Source of the DNA: Haloechinothrix alba
GTDB taxonomy: Bacteria > Actinomycetota > Actinomycetes > Mycobacteriales > Pseudonocardiaceae
DNA length: 64,000 nucleotides
Direction: 5' to 3'
NCBI RefSeq assembly: GCF_900188115.1
Contig: NZ_FZNW01000008.1
Span: forward strand, 124,001 to 188,000
The position numbers and the translations under genes were made by a program. Numbering within the stretch: the first letter of the stretch is position 1; every line of letters starts with the position of its first letter. Shown piece by piece: positions 1 to 8,826 of this stretch. The notes beneath the pieces are model-generated. The model was given only the letters and a program-made list of their open reading frames with translations. It ran no database searches and had not been told where the DNA came from.

Positions 1-415
1 ACACGCCCGCCACATCCCAGTTCCCGCTGTGCGGCAACGCGACGATCACCCCCCGGCCTTCGCGCAGTGCCACGCTGAGGTTGTCCACCCCGTCGATGCC
101 CTCGCTGACCTTGCGATACAGCTTGTCGAGATCGACAGCAGGCAGCCGGAACACCTCCTGCCAGTACCGCCCGTAGGAACGCAGCGCCTTGCGGGTCAGC
201 TCGTCGAGCTCGTTCGGCCCCGCCTGAGGCACCACCCGCGCGAGGTTCCTGCGCAGCTGGCGCGCCCCTGGGCCGCCGCGACGGGCCGCCATGTCGCCGC
301 CGACGGCGAACAACGTCTCGGCGACCTTCGCCGGTGCAGCCCTGACCAACCACCACCCGGTCACGTAGGCCAGCTCCTGGCTGCGCGAACCCAGCCACTG
401 CCATGGCGTCGTCAT
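1..415 (-). CDS. Phosphatidylinositol mannoside acyltransferase, N-terminal part (cut by window edge)
   Basis: This is the first 138 codons of a lipid A acyltransferase-like protein that runs off the window. The product starts MTTPWQWLGSRSQELAYVTG and reaches HSGNWD, the HX4D catalytic motif of the glycerolipid/LPLAT acyltransferase fold, near residue 130. In mycobacteria the PatA protein acylates phosphatidylinositol mannosides at the inner membrane. The start ATG overlaps the pgsA stop in an ATGA, so the two are translationally coupled, and mycobacteria have the same pgsA-patA order. The family call is good; the exact acceptor cannot be told from the N-terminal part. Confidence 0.85.
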   Translation of the reverse strand, partial: MTTPWQWLGSRSQELAYVTGWWLVRAAPAKVAETLFAVGGDMAARRGGPGARQLRRNLARVVPQAGPNELDELTRKALRSYGRYWQEVFRLPAVDLDKLYRKVSEGIDGVDNLSVALREGRGVIVALPHSGNWDVAGV

Positions 416-1023
416 CGACCTGCCTCCCGGGCCGAACGATGTGCGGCGACCACGCGCTGCACGAACGTCGCTGCGGACAACCCCACGAGTATCCACAGAG
501 CGATCTCAACGGTGTGCGGGACCCCGAATCCGTGCAAGCCGGTACCGACAAGGGCGATGATCAGGCGTTCGGGCCGCTCGATCAACCCGCCCTCCGCGGT
601 CAACCCCGATGCCTCGGCCCGCGCTTTGACGTAGGAGATGATCTGGGCGAGGACGAGTGCGAGCAACGCAGCCACCGCAGCCGTCCGGTTGTCGTCCACG
701 GCGAAGCACCACCAGGCTATTGCCGCGAACAGCGCACCGTCGGCCAACCGGTCGCCGGTGGCGTCGAGCACGGCGCCGAACGCCGTCGGTCGCCCGGTCG
801 CGCGGGCCATGGCACCGTCCAGCAGGTCCAGCATGGCGAAACCCCAGACCACGAAGGTCCCTGCCAGCAGCATCCCGAGCGGGAAGAACACCAGCGACGC
901 CACAACCACGCCGACCGTCCCGATCAGCGTCATACCGTTCGGGGTCAACCCGGCACGGACCAGGGTGCGCCCGAGCGGATCGACGACTCGGGACACGGAG
1001 GCGCGGGCAAGGACGTTCAGCAT
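412..1023 (-). CDS. pgsA: Phosphatidylinositol phosphate synthase (CDP-alcohol phosphatidyltransferase)
   Basis: A 203-residue multi-pass membrane enzyme that joins CDP-diacylglycerol to inositol 1-phosphate, the first step to phosphatidylinositol and PIMs. The CDP-alcohol transferase signature DxxDG..AR..G...D...D is complete, with aspartates at about residues 66, 69, 87 and 91. I start at the internal ATG (MLNVLARASV), which matches the usual family N-terminus; a longer reading adds 53 residues of low-complexity sequence with no family resemblance. The gene overlaps the acyltransferase by 4 bases. Unlike in mycobacteria it is not next to the HIT gene: a MarR/YceI/methyltransferase block lies between. 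Confidence 0.9.
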   Translation of the reverse strand: MLNVLARASVSRVVDPLGRTLVRAGLTPNGMTLIGTVGVVVASLVFFPLGMLLAGTFVVWGFAMLDLLDGAMARATGRPTAFGAVLDATGDRLADGALFAAIAWWCFAVDDNRTAAVAALLALVLAQIISYVKARAEASGLTAEGGLIERPERLIIALVGTGLHGFGVPHTVEIALWILVGLSAATFVQRVVAAHRSAREAGR

Positions 1024-1159
1024 CGGCTCGTAGACCCTCACATCTGTAACTGCGCGCTCGATACGGTGCGGCCAGGCCAGCCTAGCTGGCGACCCCTCCA
1101 CCACCGGCGTCGCCGTCGCGTGTGCGCGTGTCCCGGCGCAGCGCCCGCGCGGCAGCCCG

Positions 1160-1660
1160 CTAGCCCGGACCTTCGTCCGCATCGGCCTCGACGGCCTCGC
1201 ACTCCTCGGCGAGACCGTCGACGATCGCGCCGGTGATCTCGCCGAGCCTGCGCACCTGCTCGCTGTCGAGCACGTCGAACAGCGCTTTCCTGACCGCCTC
1301 GACGTGGTCCGGAGCTGCCGCTTCGAGTACCGCCCTGCCCTGCTCCGACAGCGTCGCCCACGCCCCTCGCTTGTCGGTGGGGCACGAGGTGCGGATGACC
1401 CACCCTTTGGCTTCCAGCTTGGTCACGGCGTGCGAGAGCCGGCTTCGGGAGAACCGGGACCGCACAGCGAGCTCGCTCATCCGCAGCGTGCACTCCGGCG
1501 CCTCGGACAGCGAGACGAGGACCTCGTAGTAGGTGTGCGGGATTCCCGCGTCCTGCTGCATACGGCGTTCCAGGTACTCGCTGAGCATGCTGGTGGCGGC
1601 GAGGTACCTACGCCACACGCGCTGCTCGTCCTCGGTGAGCCAACGCACTCCGTCGTTCAT
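1160..1660 (-). CDS. MarR-family transcriptional regulator
   Basis: A 166-residue winged-helix protein with MarR layout: N-terminal dimerisation helices (EYLERRMQQDAGIPHTYYEV), recognition segment around RSRFSRSRLSHAVTKLEAKG at about residues 67-86, then the wing with a D-KRG motif (CPTDKRGAWATLSEQG). It is divergently transcribed from the YceI gene. The 99-base gap between the two holds two spaced inverted repeats of the TTGA-N4-TCAA type, so autoregulation and control of yceI are likely. The ligand is not evident. Confidence 0.88.
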   Translation of the reverse strand: MNDGVRWLTEDEQRVWRRYLAATSMLSEYLERRMQQDAGIPHTYYEVLVSLSEAPECTLRMSELAVRSRFSRSRLSHAVTKLEAKGWVIRTSCPTDKRGAWATLSEQGRAVLEAAAPDHVEAVRKALFDVLDSEQVRRLGEITGAIVDGLAEECEAVEADADEGPG

Positions 1661-1680
1661 ACCGGCATCATACCCCTTGG

Positions 1681-1692
1681 TTGAACCTTCAA
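1681..1692. promoter_or_regulatory. Candidate MarR operator 1
   Basis: The sequence TTGAACCTTCAA has 5-base arms TTGAA/TTCAA around CC. It lies 20 bases upstream of the MarR start, and a near-identical site occurs 32 bases further on. Its role as an operator is inferred from position and repetition. Confidence 0.5.
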
Positions 1693-1712
1693 GTATCTAT
1701 CGTTACGATATG

Positions 1713-1726
1713 GTTGAGTCTTCAAC
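1713..1726. promoter_or_regulatory. Candidate MarR operator 2
   Basis: GTTGAGTCTTCAAC is an inverted repeat with 5-base arms and a 4-base centre. It shares the TTGA-N4-TCAA core with the site nearer the MarR gene. It lies 33 bases upstream of the YceI start, where it could overlap that gene's promoter. Confidence 0.5.
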
Positions 1727-1759
1727 GATTCGATGTTCAACAACCTGAAGGGAACACGC

Positions 1760-2299
1760 ATGACTACTGCCACCACCGCGCTGCCCACCGGAACGTGGGT
1801 CATCGACCCCGCGCACTCCGAGGTCACCTTCAAGGTCCGGCACCTGGGACTGGCCAGGGTCCGTGGCGAGTTCACCTCATTTCGCGGGCAGATCGTGACC
1901 GGCGAGAGCGTGACCGACTCGACGGTGACCGCCGAGATCGACGTGGCTTCGCTCGACACCGGCAACGAGAACCGGGACCAGCACGTGCGCTCGGCGGACT
2001 TCTTCGACGCCGACAACCACCCGACGATGGGCTTCCGCTCCGTGAGCATCACTCCCGACGGCGACGCGTACCGCATCGACGGTGAGATCTCCTGGCGCGG
2101 GTACACGGTTCCGGTCAGCCTGCACACGGAGTTCCACGGTGTCGGGCAGAACCCCGCGAACAACGACGCGACAACGCTCGGCGCCTCCGCCGAGGCGACC
2201 ATCAACCGGCTCGACTTCGGTGTCGGGGAGCCCGGTAACGCCATACTCAGCGAGCAGGTGAAGATCATCCTCGAGATCGAAGCCGCACTGCAGTCCTGA
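1760..2299 (+). CDS. YceI-family protein (lipocalin-like, isoprenoid binding)
   Basis: A 179-residue protein of the YceI family, an extended lipocalin-like beta-barrel that binds polyisoprenoid or other amphiphilic ligands. Family features are visible: GTWVIDPAHSEVTFKVRHLG at the N-terminus, DVASLDTGNENRDQHVRS, and HGVGQNPANND near the end. I start at the ATG preceded by GAAGGGAA at 7-base spacing; an ATG nine codons upstream has no such site. No signal peptide is visible, so it is probably cytoplasmic, as in many actinobacterial members. Likely controlled by the divergent MarR gene. Confidence 0.9.
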   Translation: MTTATTALPTGTWVIDPAHSEVTFKVRHLGLARVRGEFTSFRGQIVTGESVTDSTVTAEIDVASLDTGNENRDQHVRSADFFDADNHPTMGFRSVSITPDGDAYRIDGEISWRGYTVPVSLHTEFHGVGQNPANNDATTLGASAEATINRLDFGVGEPGNAILSEQVKIILEIEAALQS

Positions 2300-2311
2300 G
2301 CGCGACCCGCA

Positions 2312-2355
2312 CCGCGTGAGGTGTCGCGTGCACCTGAGCGCGACACCTCACGCGG
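2312..2355. terminator. Perfect 17-bp inverted repeat between convergent genes
   Basis: Arms of 17 bases (CCGCGTGAGGTGTCGCG and its exact complement) flank a 10-base loop. It lies just after yceI and overlaps the last codons of the convergent methyltransferase, so it is probably a bidirectional terminator. There is no T-run, which is usual in high-GC actinomycetes. Confidence 0.65.
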
Positions 2356-3025
2356 ACTTGGCGTCGACCACCGCCAGGGCGAAACCGTCGTACCCCTTGC
2401 TCCCCACCGTCTGCAGCACGGTGGCCGTCAGCCGCGGCTCGGCCGCGATCAGTTCGTTCATCGCGCGCACACCACGCACCGTGGGGTCGTCGCTGTCCGA
2501 GTCGAGCACAGCACCGCCCCGGACGACGTTGTCGACGACGATCACCGCCCCCGAACGCGCCAGCCGAAGCGCCCAGGTCACGTACTCGGGAATGCTCGGC
2601 TTGTCCGCATCGATGAAGACGAGGTCGAACGGGCCGGCACCCTCGACCTCCAGTTGCGGGAGCGTCTCGAGGGCATTGCCCACCCTGATGTCGACCCGGG
2701 ATCCGAGGCCCGCGGCGACGACGTTGGACTCGGCGACGGCCGCATGTGTCGGGTCCACCTCGAGGGTGACCAACGTCCCGTCGGCGGGCAACGCCCTGCC
2801 GAGCCAGATCGTGCTGTAACCCCCCAGCGTGCCGATCTCCAGGATCTTGCCGGCTCCCTGGATCGTCGCCAGCAGGTTCAGGAACTGCCCTTGAGCCGCT
2901 GACACGCTGATCGGCGGAAGGCCGGCGTCCTCGCACGCCTGCAGCGCCTCGGCCAGGTTCTCGTCTCGCCCGATGAGCAGGTCGGCGACGTACTCATCGA
3001 CGTCGGTCCAGGCTGTGCTACTCAC
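2348..3025 (-). CDS. Class I SAM-dependent O-methyltransferase (catechol/caffeoyl-CoA type)
   Basis: The 225-residue product belongs to the O-methyltransferase family 3 fold. It shows the SAM-binding stretch KILEIGTLGGYSTIWLGRAL, the acidic ribose-binding segment LVTLEVDP, and the metal/substrate segments FIDADKPS and VVDNVVRGG. The substrate cannot be told. The start is uncertain: I chose GTG after the HIT stop, but a GTG nine codons upstream would overlap the HIT gene by 16 bases. It lies downstream of thrS and the HIT gene and may be co-transcribed with them. Confidence 0.87.
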   Translation of the reverse strand: MSSTAWTDVDEYVADLLIGRDENLAEALQACEDAGLPPISVSAAQGQFLNLLATIQGAGKILEIGTLGGYSTIWLGRALPADGTLVTLEVDPTHAAVAESNVVAAGLGSRVDIRVGNALETLPQLEVEGAGPFDLVFIDADKPSIPEYVTWALRLARSGAVIVVDNVVRGGAVLDSDSDDPTVRGVRAMNELIAAEPRLTATVLQTVGSKGYDGFALAVVDAKSA

Positions 3026-3036
3026 AGAGCCCGACG

Positions 3037-3645
3037 CTACACCGACTTCCACGCGTCCGCGAGCAGGATCCTGGTGTCGGACAGCAACTGCGGTAGCACT
3101 TTGGTGTGGCCGATGACCGGCATGAAATTGGAGTCACCGCCCCACCGTGGCACCAGGTGCTGGTGCAGGTGCGCCGCGATGCCCGCACCTGCGATGACCC
3201 CCTGGTTCATCCCGATGTTGAAGCCGTGCGCCCCCGACACCGACCGGATCACCCGCATCGCCCGTTGGGTGAACTCGGCGACCTCGACGGTCTCGTCCCC
3301 GGTCAGCTCGGTGTAGTCGGCAACGTGCCGGTAAGGCAGCACCATCAGGTGCCCCGGGTTGTACGGGTACAGGTTCAGCACCGCATACACCGCATCGCCG
3401 CGCGCGATGATCAGCGCTTCCTCGTCATCGAGGTCGATCAGGCGGCAGAACGGGCAGCCATGCGGCTGGTCGTCCTCGGCCTTGTTCTCGCCCTTGATGT
3501 AGGCCAGCCGGTGCGGCGTCCACAGCCGTTGCAGCGCGTCGTCGACGCCGACGCCGTCCTGTTCGACGAGTTCGGACTCGTCACCCACCGAACCACCGCC
3601 TCGGCACGTCCCATCGCCCGCGTGCTCGCGGCCCGCGTCCGTCAT
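3037..3645 (-). CDS. HIT-family diadenosine tetraphosphate phosphorylase-like protein
   Basis: The 202-residue product is a histidine-triad protein with the [10 protein letters not shown] active-site motif near residue 161 and a zinc-type CPFC near residue 64. The mycobacterial counterpart Rv2613c, also next to thrS, is an AP4A phosphorylase, and that activity is inferred here. The start overlaps the thrS stop by four bases. The first 40 residues are acidic and poorly conserved in appearance. Confidence 0.9.
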   Translation of the reverse strand: MTDAGREHAGDGTCRGGGSVGDESELVEQDGVGVDDALQRLWTPHRLAYIKGENKAEDDQPHGCPFCRLIDLDDEEALIIARGDAVYAVLNLYPYNPGHLMVLPYRHVADYTELTGDETVEVAEFTQRAMRVIRSVSGAHGFNIGMNQGVIAGAGIAAHLHQHLVPRWGGDSNFMPVIGHTKVLPQLLSDTRILLADAWKSV

Positions 3646-5684
3646 CCGTGCTGCTCCGCGCTCCTGCTGACAGCCTCCCCGAAGCTGTCGGCCGCCGGTG
3701 CCGCGTTCTCCTTACGCTCCACCCAATCCACGATGGCATGAACGGCCGAGGGCACCGAAACCCCGTTGATCTGACTGCCGTCCCTGAACCGGAAGGACAC
3801 CGCGCCCGCCTCGACGTCGTTGCCCCCGGCAAGCAGCATGAACGGCACCTTGTCGGTGGTGTGGTTGCGGATCTTCTTCTGCATACGGTCGTCGCCGGTG
3901 TCGACCTCCGCCCGGAGACCGTGCGCACGCAGCTGGTTACGCACATCGAGCAGGTGCGGTATGTGCTCCTCGGCGATCGGGATTCCCATCACCTGTACCG
4001 GAGCCAGCCATGCGGGGAACGCCCCGGCGTAGTGCTCGGTAAGTACCCCGAAGAACCGCTCGATCGAGCCGAACAGCGCACGATGGATCATCACGGGCTG
4101 CTGCCGTGAACCGTCGTGCGCGGTGTACTGCAGGTCGAACCGCTTGGGCTGCTGGAAGTCGACCTGGATCGTGGACATCTGCCACGTACGGCCGATGGCA
4201 TCGGTGGCCTGCACCGAGATCTTCGGGCCGTAGTAGGCCGCGCCACCCGGATCCGGCACCAGCGCGAGCCCGGACGTCTCGGCGGCCTCGCGCAGCGCCT
4301 CGGTCGCTTCCTCCCACTCGGCGTACTCGCCGATGAACTTCGGGGAGTCGTCGCGTGTGGACAGTTCGAGATAGAAGTCCTCGAGCCCGAAGTCCCGCAG
4401 CAGATCCAGCACGAAGGTCAGCAGGTTGCGCAGCTCATCCTGCATCTGCTCCTTGGCGCAGTAGATGTGCGCATCGTCCTGTGTCATACCGCGCACCCTG
4501 GTCAGCCCGTGCACCACACCGGACTTCTCGTAGCGGTACACCGAGCCGAACTCGAACAGGCGAAGCGGCAGCTCCCGGTACGACCGCCCGCGGGAGCGGA
4601 AGATCAGGTTGTGCATGGGGCAGTTCATCGCCTTGAGGTAGTAGTTCACCCCGTCCAGTTCCATCGGGGGGAACATCCCGTCGGCGAAGGACTGCAGGTG
4701 GCCGGAGGTCTCGAACAGGTCCGCCTTGGTGATGTGCGGGGAGTAGACGAACTCGTACCCGGCTTCGTCGTGTTTACGCCGCGAGTAGTCCTCCATGGCG
4801 CGCCGCACCACACCGCCCTTGGGGTGGAACACGGCCAGGCCGGAGCCGATCTCCTCGGGGAAGCTGAACAGGTCCAGTTCACCACCGAGTTTGCGGTGGT
4901 CGCGCCGTTCGGCCTCGGCGAGCATCTCCAGGTAGTGGTCCAGAGCCTCCTGGGACTCCCATGCGGTCCCGTACACCCGCTGCAACTGCCTGTTGCTGTC
5001 GTCGCCACGCCAGTACGCGGCGGCCACCCGGGTCAGCCGGAACGCGGGAATGTGCTTGGTCGTCGGAACGTGCGGCCCGCGGCAGAGATCGCCCCACTTC
5101 ACCTCCCCGCTCCGCGGGTCGACGTTGTCGTAGATCGTCAGCTCACCGCCACCGACCTCCATGACCTCGGAGGTGTCCACGTCCCCCTTGTCGTCCACGA
5201 GCTCCAGCTTGAACGGCTCATCGGCCAGCTCACGCTTGGCCTCGTCCACCGAGTCCACCACGCGCCGGGAGAACCGCTGGGACGACTTGATGATCTGCTT
5301 CATGCGCTTCTCGAGCGCGCGCAGATCCTCCGGGGTGAACGGGGTGTCGACGGCGAAGTCGTAGTAGAAGCCGTCCCGCACGGGCGGTCCGACGCCGAGC
5401 TTGGCATCGGGGAACTGCTCCTGCACGGCCTGGGCCAGCACGTGCGCGCAGGAGTGCCGGATGACACTCCTGCCGTCCTCGCTGCAGGCGGTGACCGGCT
5501 CCACCTCGGAGTCGACCGTGGGCGCCCAGGACAGGTCGCGCAGCGACCCGTCCTCGTCGCGCACCACGACGACGGCGTCGGACCCCTTACCGGGCAGCCC
5601 GGCCTCGTGCACGGCTGTCCCCGCGCTGGTGCCAGCAGGAACCTTCACGCGTGGCACGGGCACGGACTCGGACAGTTCGTTCAC
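3642..5684 (-). CDS. thrS: Threonyl-tRNA synthetase
   Basis: A 680-residue class II synthetase charging tRNA-Thr. Domains in order: short TGS-like N-terminus (1-70), editing domain with HSCAH at about 77-81, catalytic core, and C-terminal anticodon-binding domain from about residue 560. Class II motif 2 ([11 protein letters not shown]), the MNCPMH zinc-cysteine segment and motif 3 ([11 protein letters not shown]) are intact. I start at GTG (VNELSESVP), which has AGGGAG 8 bases upstream; the frame stays open for 57 further codons that do not look like ThrS. No T-box leader was found. It heads a run with the HIT gene. Confidence 0.96.
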   Translation of the reverse strand: MNELSESVPVPRVKVPAGTSAGTAVHEAGLPGKGSDAVVVVRDEDGSLRDLSWAPTVDSEVEPVTACSEDGRSVIRHSCAHVLAQAVQEQFPDAKLGVGPPVRDGFYYDFAVDTPFTPEDLRALEKRMKQIIKSSQRFSRRVVDSVDEAKRELADEPFKLELVDDKGDVDTSEVMEVGGGELTIYDNVDPRSGEVKWGDLCRGPHVPTTKHIPAFRLTRVAAAYWRGDDSNRQLQRVYGTAWESQEALDHYLEMLAEAERRDHRKLGGELDLFSFPEEIGSGLAVFHPKGGVVRRAMEDYSRRKHDEAGYEFVYSPHITKADLFETSGHLQSFADGMFPPMELDGVNYYLKAMNCPMHNLIFRSRGRSYRELPLRLFEFGSVYRYEKSGVVHGLTRVRGMTQDDAHIYCAKEQMQDELRNLLTFVLDLLRDFGLEDFYLELSTRDDSPKFIGEYAEWEEATEALREAAETSGLALVPDPGGAAYYGPKISVQATDAIGRTWQMSTIQVDFQQPKRFDLQYTAHDGSRQQPVMIHRALFGSIERFFGVLTEHYAGAFPAWLAPVQVMGIPIAEEHIPHLLDVRNQLRAHGLRAEVDTGDDRMQKKIRNHTTDKVPFMLLAGGNDVEAGAVSFRFRDGSQINGVSVPSAVHAIVDWVERKENAAPAADSFGEAVSRSAEQHG

Positions 5685-5814
5685 TTCGGGCTCCCTGACG
5701 ACGATGGCACGACTACAGCACCGCGCTCCGGCGGGCGGAGCCGATTTTACCTGCGCGGACTCGGCGGTACGCTGCGGGTTTACCGAGCAGCCCCGGGTGA
5801 CCCGCCTGCCGGGG

Positions 5815-7056
5815 TCACGAGGTGCGGCGTGTGTCGTGCGCCAGCCGCCGCACACGCCAGACGGCGTACACCCCGCCGAGCGCCATCGCCCACGGCACAG
5901 CCGTCACACCCCGGCCCGTAGCCAGCAGTACCGCCACGAGCAGCAACCCGATCAGCGCATCGACGAGCCTGGCGGTGAATACCGCGCGGGAGTGCCGCCG
6001 AGCGACCACCTCGGTGACGTAGGGCAGGCCCGCTCCCCACACCGTCAGGTATACGACCCAGCCGAGCACCAGCAACGGGTCGACCGCGGTCCCGGTCAGC
6101 AACGCGCCGACCGGTCCGGACAGCGCGACGAGCACACCTCCCGCGCCGAGCGTTCCGACGCTCAGTATCCACACGAAGCGGGTGGTCAGGCGCCCGGTAC
6201 GGGCCATACCCTCGCTTTCGGCCGAGGCGAACCTCGGCAGCAGGTAGCTGCCCGCGCCGTTGATCACCACCTGCAGCGGCGCCACCACAAGGCGCGCAGC
6301 CTCCAGCATGCCGACCGCTGCCAACGACAGCAGGTTCGCCACCAGCACGCGTGCAGCGAGCAGTGCTGCGGGCCGGAGGCCGGCCTGCGCCGAACGCCAC
6401 GCGGCGAACGAGGCAACCCGACGCAGGCCACCCGTAGCGGGCCGTAATCCGCTCCGCTCCCGGCGCGGCAGGCGCGCCAACCCGGTGGCCACCGCGCCGA
6501 TCGCGCCGACGGCCATCGCGGTGAACAGCGCGAGCAGCCCGACACCGGCCAGCCACCGGAACACCCCGAGCGTGGCGAGTGTGCCGAGCAGGTACACGCA
6601 GTCGTTGCCGACCAGCTCACCGAACTGCAGCCGTGCGATCAGCAGCCTGCGAACCGACTCCTTGCACAGCCAGCACGCGAGCATCGCCGGGTAGGCGATC
6701 ACGAGCGCGGCGTCGCCCCCGCTCACCACCAGCGCCGCACCGGCCGCGGTGGCCCCGCACAGCAGTATCGCGGCCAGCGCACTGGTGGCCAGTGCCGAGC
6801 GTGTCCGCGGGTCGTGGCGGTCGAGTACCGCCAAGCTGTCGCCGACATAGCCTGTGTAAACGGCTGCCGCGCTCACCAGCAGGGCGAGGAACAACGCGAA
6901 CGCGCCGAACTCGGCGAGTCCCAGCGATCGCGCGGCGATGACCTGGAGCAGCAGGCTCGTCCCCGCGGTGAGCCCCTGGGCGACGACCGGAGCGCCGATC
7001 CTCGCGGAGAGCCGGCCCACCCGGTGCAGGCCGGCCCCGAGGTCACCGCCCGCCAT
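5815..7056 (-). CDS. Polysaccharide flippase, Wzx/MOP-like
   Basis: A 413-residue integral membrane protein with about twelve hydrophobic segments and short basic loops, matching the MOP/polysaccharide-export flippase plan. There is no ATP-binding motif. It overlaps the upstream Wzz-like gene by 14 bases and sits in a polysaccharide locus, so it probably flips lipid-linked oligosaccharide across the membrane. The sequence is divergent: the call rests on topology, the N-terminal pattern [20 protein letters not shown] and neighbours. Confidence 0.78.
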   Translation of the reverse strand: MAGGDLGAGLHRVGRLSARIGAPVVAQGLTAGTSLLLQVIAARSLGLAEFGAFALFLALLVSAAAVYTGYVGDSLAVLDRHDPRTRSALATSALAAILLCGATAAGAALVVSGGDAALVIAYPAMLACWLCKESVRRLLIARLQFGELVGNDCVYLLGTLATLGVFRWLAGVGLLALFTAMAVGAIGAVATGLARLPRRERSGLRPATGGLRRVASFAAWRSAQAGLRPAALLAARVLVANLLSLAAVGMLEAARLVVAPLQVVINGAGSYLLPRFASAESEGMARTGRLTTRFVWILSVGTLGAGGVLVALSGPVGALLTGTAVDPLLVLGWVVYLTVWGAGLPYVTEVVARRHSRAVFTARLVDALIGLLLVAVLLATGRGVTAVPWAMALGGVYAVWRVRRLAHDTRRTS

Positions 7057-8527
7057 GCCGCTGTGACGGGTTCGCGAAGGTGAAGACGTACCCGGCGATC
7101 GAACCGCCGATCATCTGTATCTGGTCGCGCAGCCGCAACAGCTCATCGGTCGAACTACCGTGCCTGACGGTGATCACCACACCGTCGGCCTCGCGCAGCA
7201 GCGGGGTGGACTCCGGCGCGACGTCCGGGGCGGACGTGTCGACCAGCACCATGTCGTAGCCGGAACGGAGGCGCTCGGCCAGCGCACGCAGCTGACCGGC
7301 ACGGAAGAACTCGGACGCGCCCTCCGCGTAGTGGCCGGCGGGAATCACCCAGTACCCGATGCCGTATCCCAGGTTGACCGGGCGCACGACCTCGCGGACA
7401 TCGGTCAGTCCTGCCGCGACATCGGTCAGCCCACCGTGCTCGATCCCGTCGAGCCGCAGGGTGGCCGACAGGTCACGGCTACGCAGCGCGGCGTCGACCA
7501 CGAGCACCCGCAGTCCCGCGCGTGCGGCCGCGTTGGCCAGTTGCATCGTCGTCGTCGTGCTCCCGGAGTCCGGCAGCCCGGTGACCGTGAGCACCCCGCG
7601 CTGCACCACCTGCTGCACGCTGGCCAGCGTCAACCGGTAGGCCTTCGCCGGTTGCAGCTTCGGGTCGAGCAACGCTCTCCCGTCGTCGGGTCCACGCCGC
7701 TCGATCTCGCCGAGGACGGGCCCCTCCACGACTGCCGCCACGCTCGCCTGGTCGGTCAACCGGCGGTCCCGGTCCGCGCGCACCCATGCCACCGCGGTCG
7801 CGAGCACCACACCGAGGGCGAGCCCGATGGCGCCGTCCCGCGGCACCGTCATCGGCATCGTCTCGGCTCCGGGGTCGGGCGCGTGCACGAACGCCACCCC
7901 GTCGCCGAGCTCGTTCCCGGCCAGCCGGATCTCGGTGGCCTGGCGGTCCAGCTCGCTGAGCGTCTGCGCGGCTGCCGTGGTATTGGCCTCCACGCGGCTG
8001 CCTGCTACCTCGTCGGGCAGCGCCTCCTCAACCGCGTCCCGGCGTTCGGCGATCGTTTCGAGGGCAGCACTGACACGTTCCTCGAGCTGCTCACCCGACA
8101 GCTCCCGGTACGCGGCGACCACGGCGTCGGCGAGCCGCACCGCGTCCTCGTGCGATGCCCCCTCGACCTCGACGACGACGGACTCCCCTGTGTCGGATTC
8201 CCTGGCGGTCACCACCCGCCGCAACTCCCGCAACGACCGACGGTCGGCCAGCTCCTCCCTGGCGACACCGAGCACCCCGTCCGAGGTCATCAGCAGGGCC
8301 TGCTGGTTGACGTAGCGGCTGAACGCCGACTCGCTCGAGGCGTCGACGCCCAGCAACCCCGTTTCGTCAGGCGGGTTGAGCACCACGCGCGACTGCACCG
8401 TGCTCGCGCTGCCCACCAGCAACGCGACGAGCACGCTGACCAGGACACAGCCGAGGACGATCGCCGCCGAGCTCCAGCGATACCGCCACAGCGAGTCCAG
8501 CACGCGGGGACTCGACTGGTCATCCAT
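7043..8527 (-). CDS. Wzz/Wzc-like polysaccharide copolymerase with degenerate nucleotide-binding domain
   Basis: A 494-residue protein with two membrane segments (about 20-41 and 232-249) enclosing an extracytoplasmic coiled-coil Wzz region, followed by a BY-kinase-like cytoplasmic domain. The expected Walker A lysine is absent: the loop reads GLPDSGSTTTT at about 317-327, and Walker A' is weakened to VLVVDAALRS. A Walker B-like DMVLVDTSAP remains. No C-terminal tyrosine cluster is present, so it is probably a chain-length or assembly factor without kinase activity. I start at the ATG of MDDQSSPRVLD, which has GGAG upstream. Confidence 0.82.
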   Translation of the reverse strand: MDDQSSPRVLDSLWRYRWSSAAIVLGCVLVSVLVALLVGSASTVQSRVVLNPPDETGLLGVDASSESAFSRYVNQQALLMTSDGVLGVAREELADRRSLRELRRVVTARESDTGESVVVEVEGASHEDAVRLADAVVAAYRELSGEQLEERVSAALETIAERRDAVEEALPDEVAGSRVEANTTAAAQTLSELDRQATEIRLAGNELGDGVAFVHAPDPGAETMPMTVPRDGAIGLALGVVLATAVAWVRADRDRRLTDQASVAAVVEGPVLGEIERRGPDDGRALLDPKLQPAKAYRLTLASVQQVVQRGVLTVTGLPDSGSTTTTMQLANAAARAGLRVLVVDAALRSRDLSATLRLDGIEHGGLTDVAAGLTDVREVVRPVNLGYGIGYWVIPAGHYAEGASEFFRAGQLRALAERLRSGYDMVLVDTSAPDVAPESTPLLREADGVVITVRHGSSTDELLRLRDQIQMIGGSIAGYVFTFANPSQRHGGR

Positions 8528-8826
8528 GTCTCGCGCTCCGATGCTCGGCACAGCCGGATCCGTTCTCACCCGTGGAGCCTGCCACCGACGTCGAGCCTGC
8601 CCGCGCCCGCTTGATCGACCGCGGCCGGACGTGCCGGCAGGCGCGCGGGTCCGGGCTGCTACGCGCGGTGACAGATTCCCAGGCCGTAACGAATCATGCC
8701 GTCCACACGACAAGGTGAGCAACGGGCAATACTCTCGTGGGGGGTCAAAACACCATTCACGCGGGTGGCGTGCGTCATACTCCGGCACGCTGATCCGCCC
8801 GCGGGACCGAGTACGTACGGGGCGGG
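8528..8826. promoter_or_regulatory. Divergent intergenic region of the polysaccharide locus
   Basis: About 300 bases separate the divergent copolymerase and CDP-alcohol transferase genes and must hold both promoters. I see no strong hexamer pair. The plus-strand gene is preceded by GGGGCGGG right before its ATG, and GTACGTAC, a short palindrome, lies some 15 bases upstream of that ATG. No gene is supported here. Confidence 0.4.

Noticed and set aside
29-634. Long plus-strand frames over the pgsA/acyltransferase genes
   Set aside because: They are antisense to genes with clear family motifs and encode low-complexity Arg/Pro-rich sequence typical of opposite-strand frames in high-GC DNA.
5685-5814. 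T-box leader before thrS
   Set aside because: The gap is short and lacks the conserved T-box sequence; actinobacterial thrS genes usually have none.
4116-5921. A 601-codon plus-strand frame over thrS
   Set aside because: It is antisense to an unmistakable threonyl-tRNA synthetase and has no recognisable domain.
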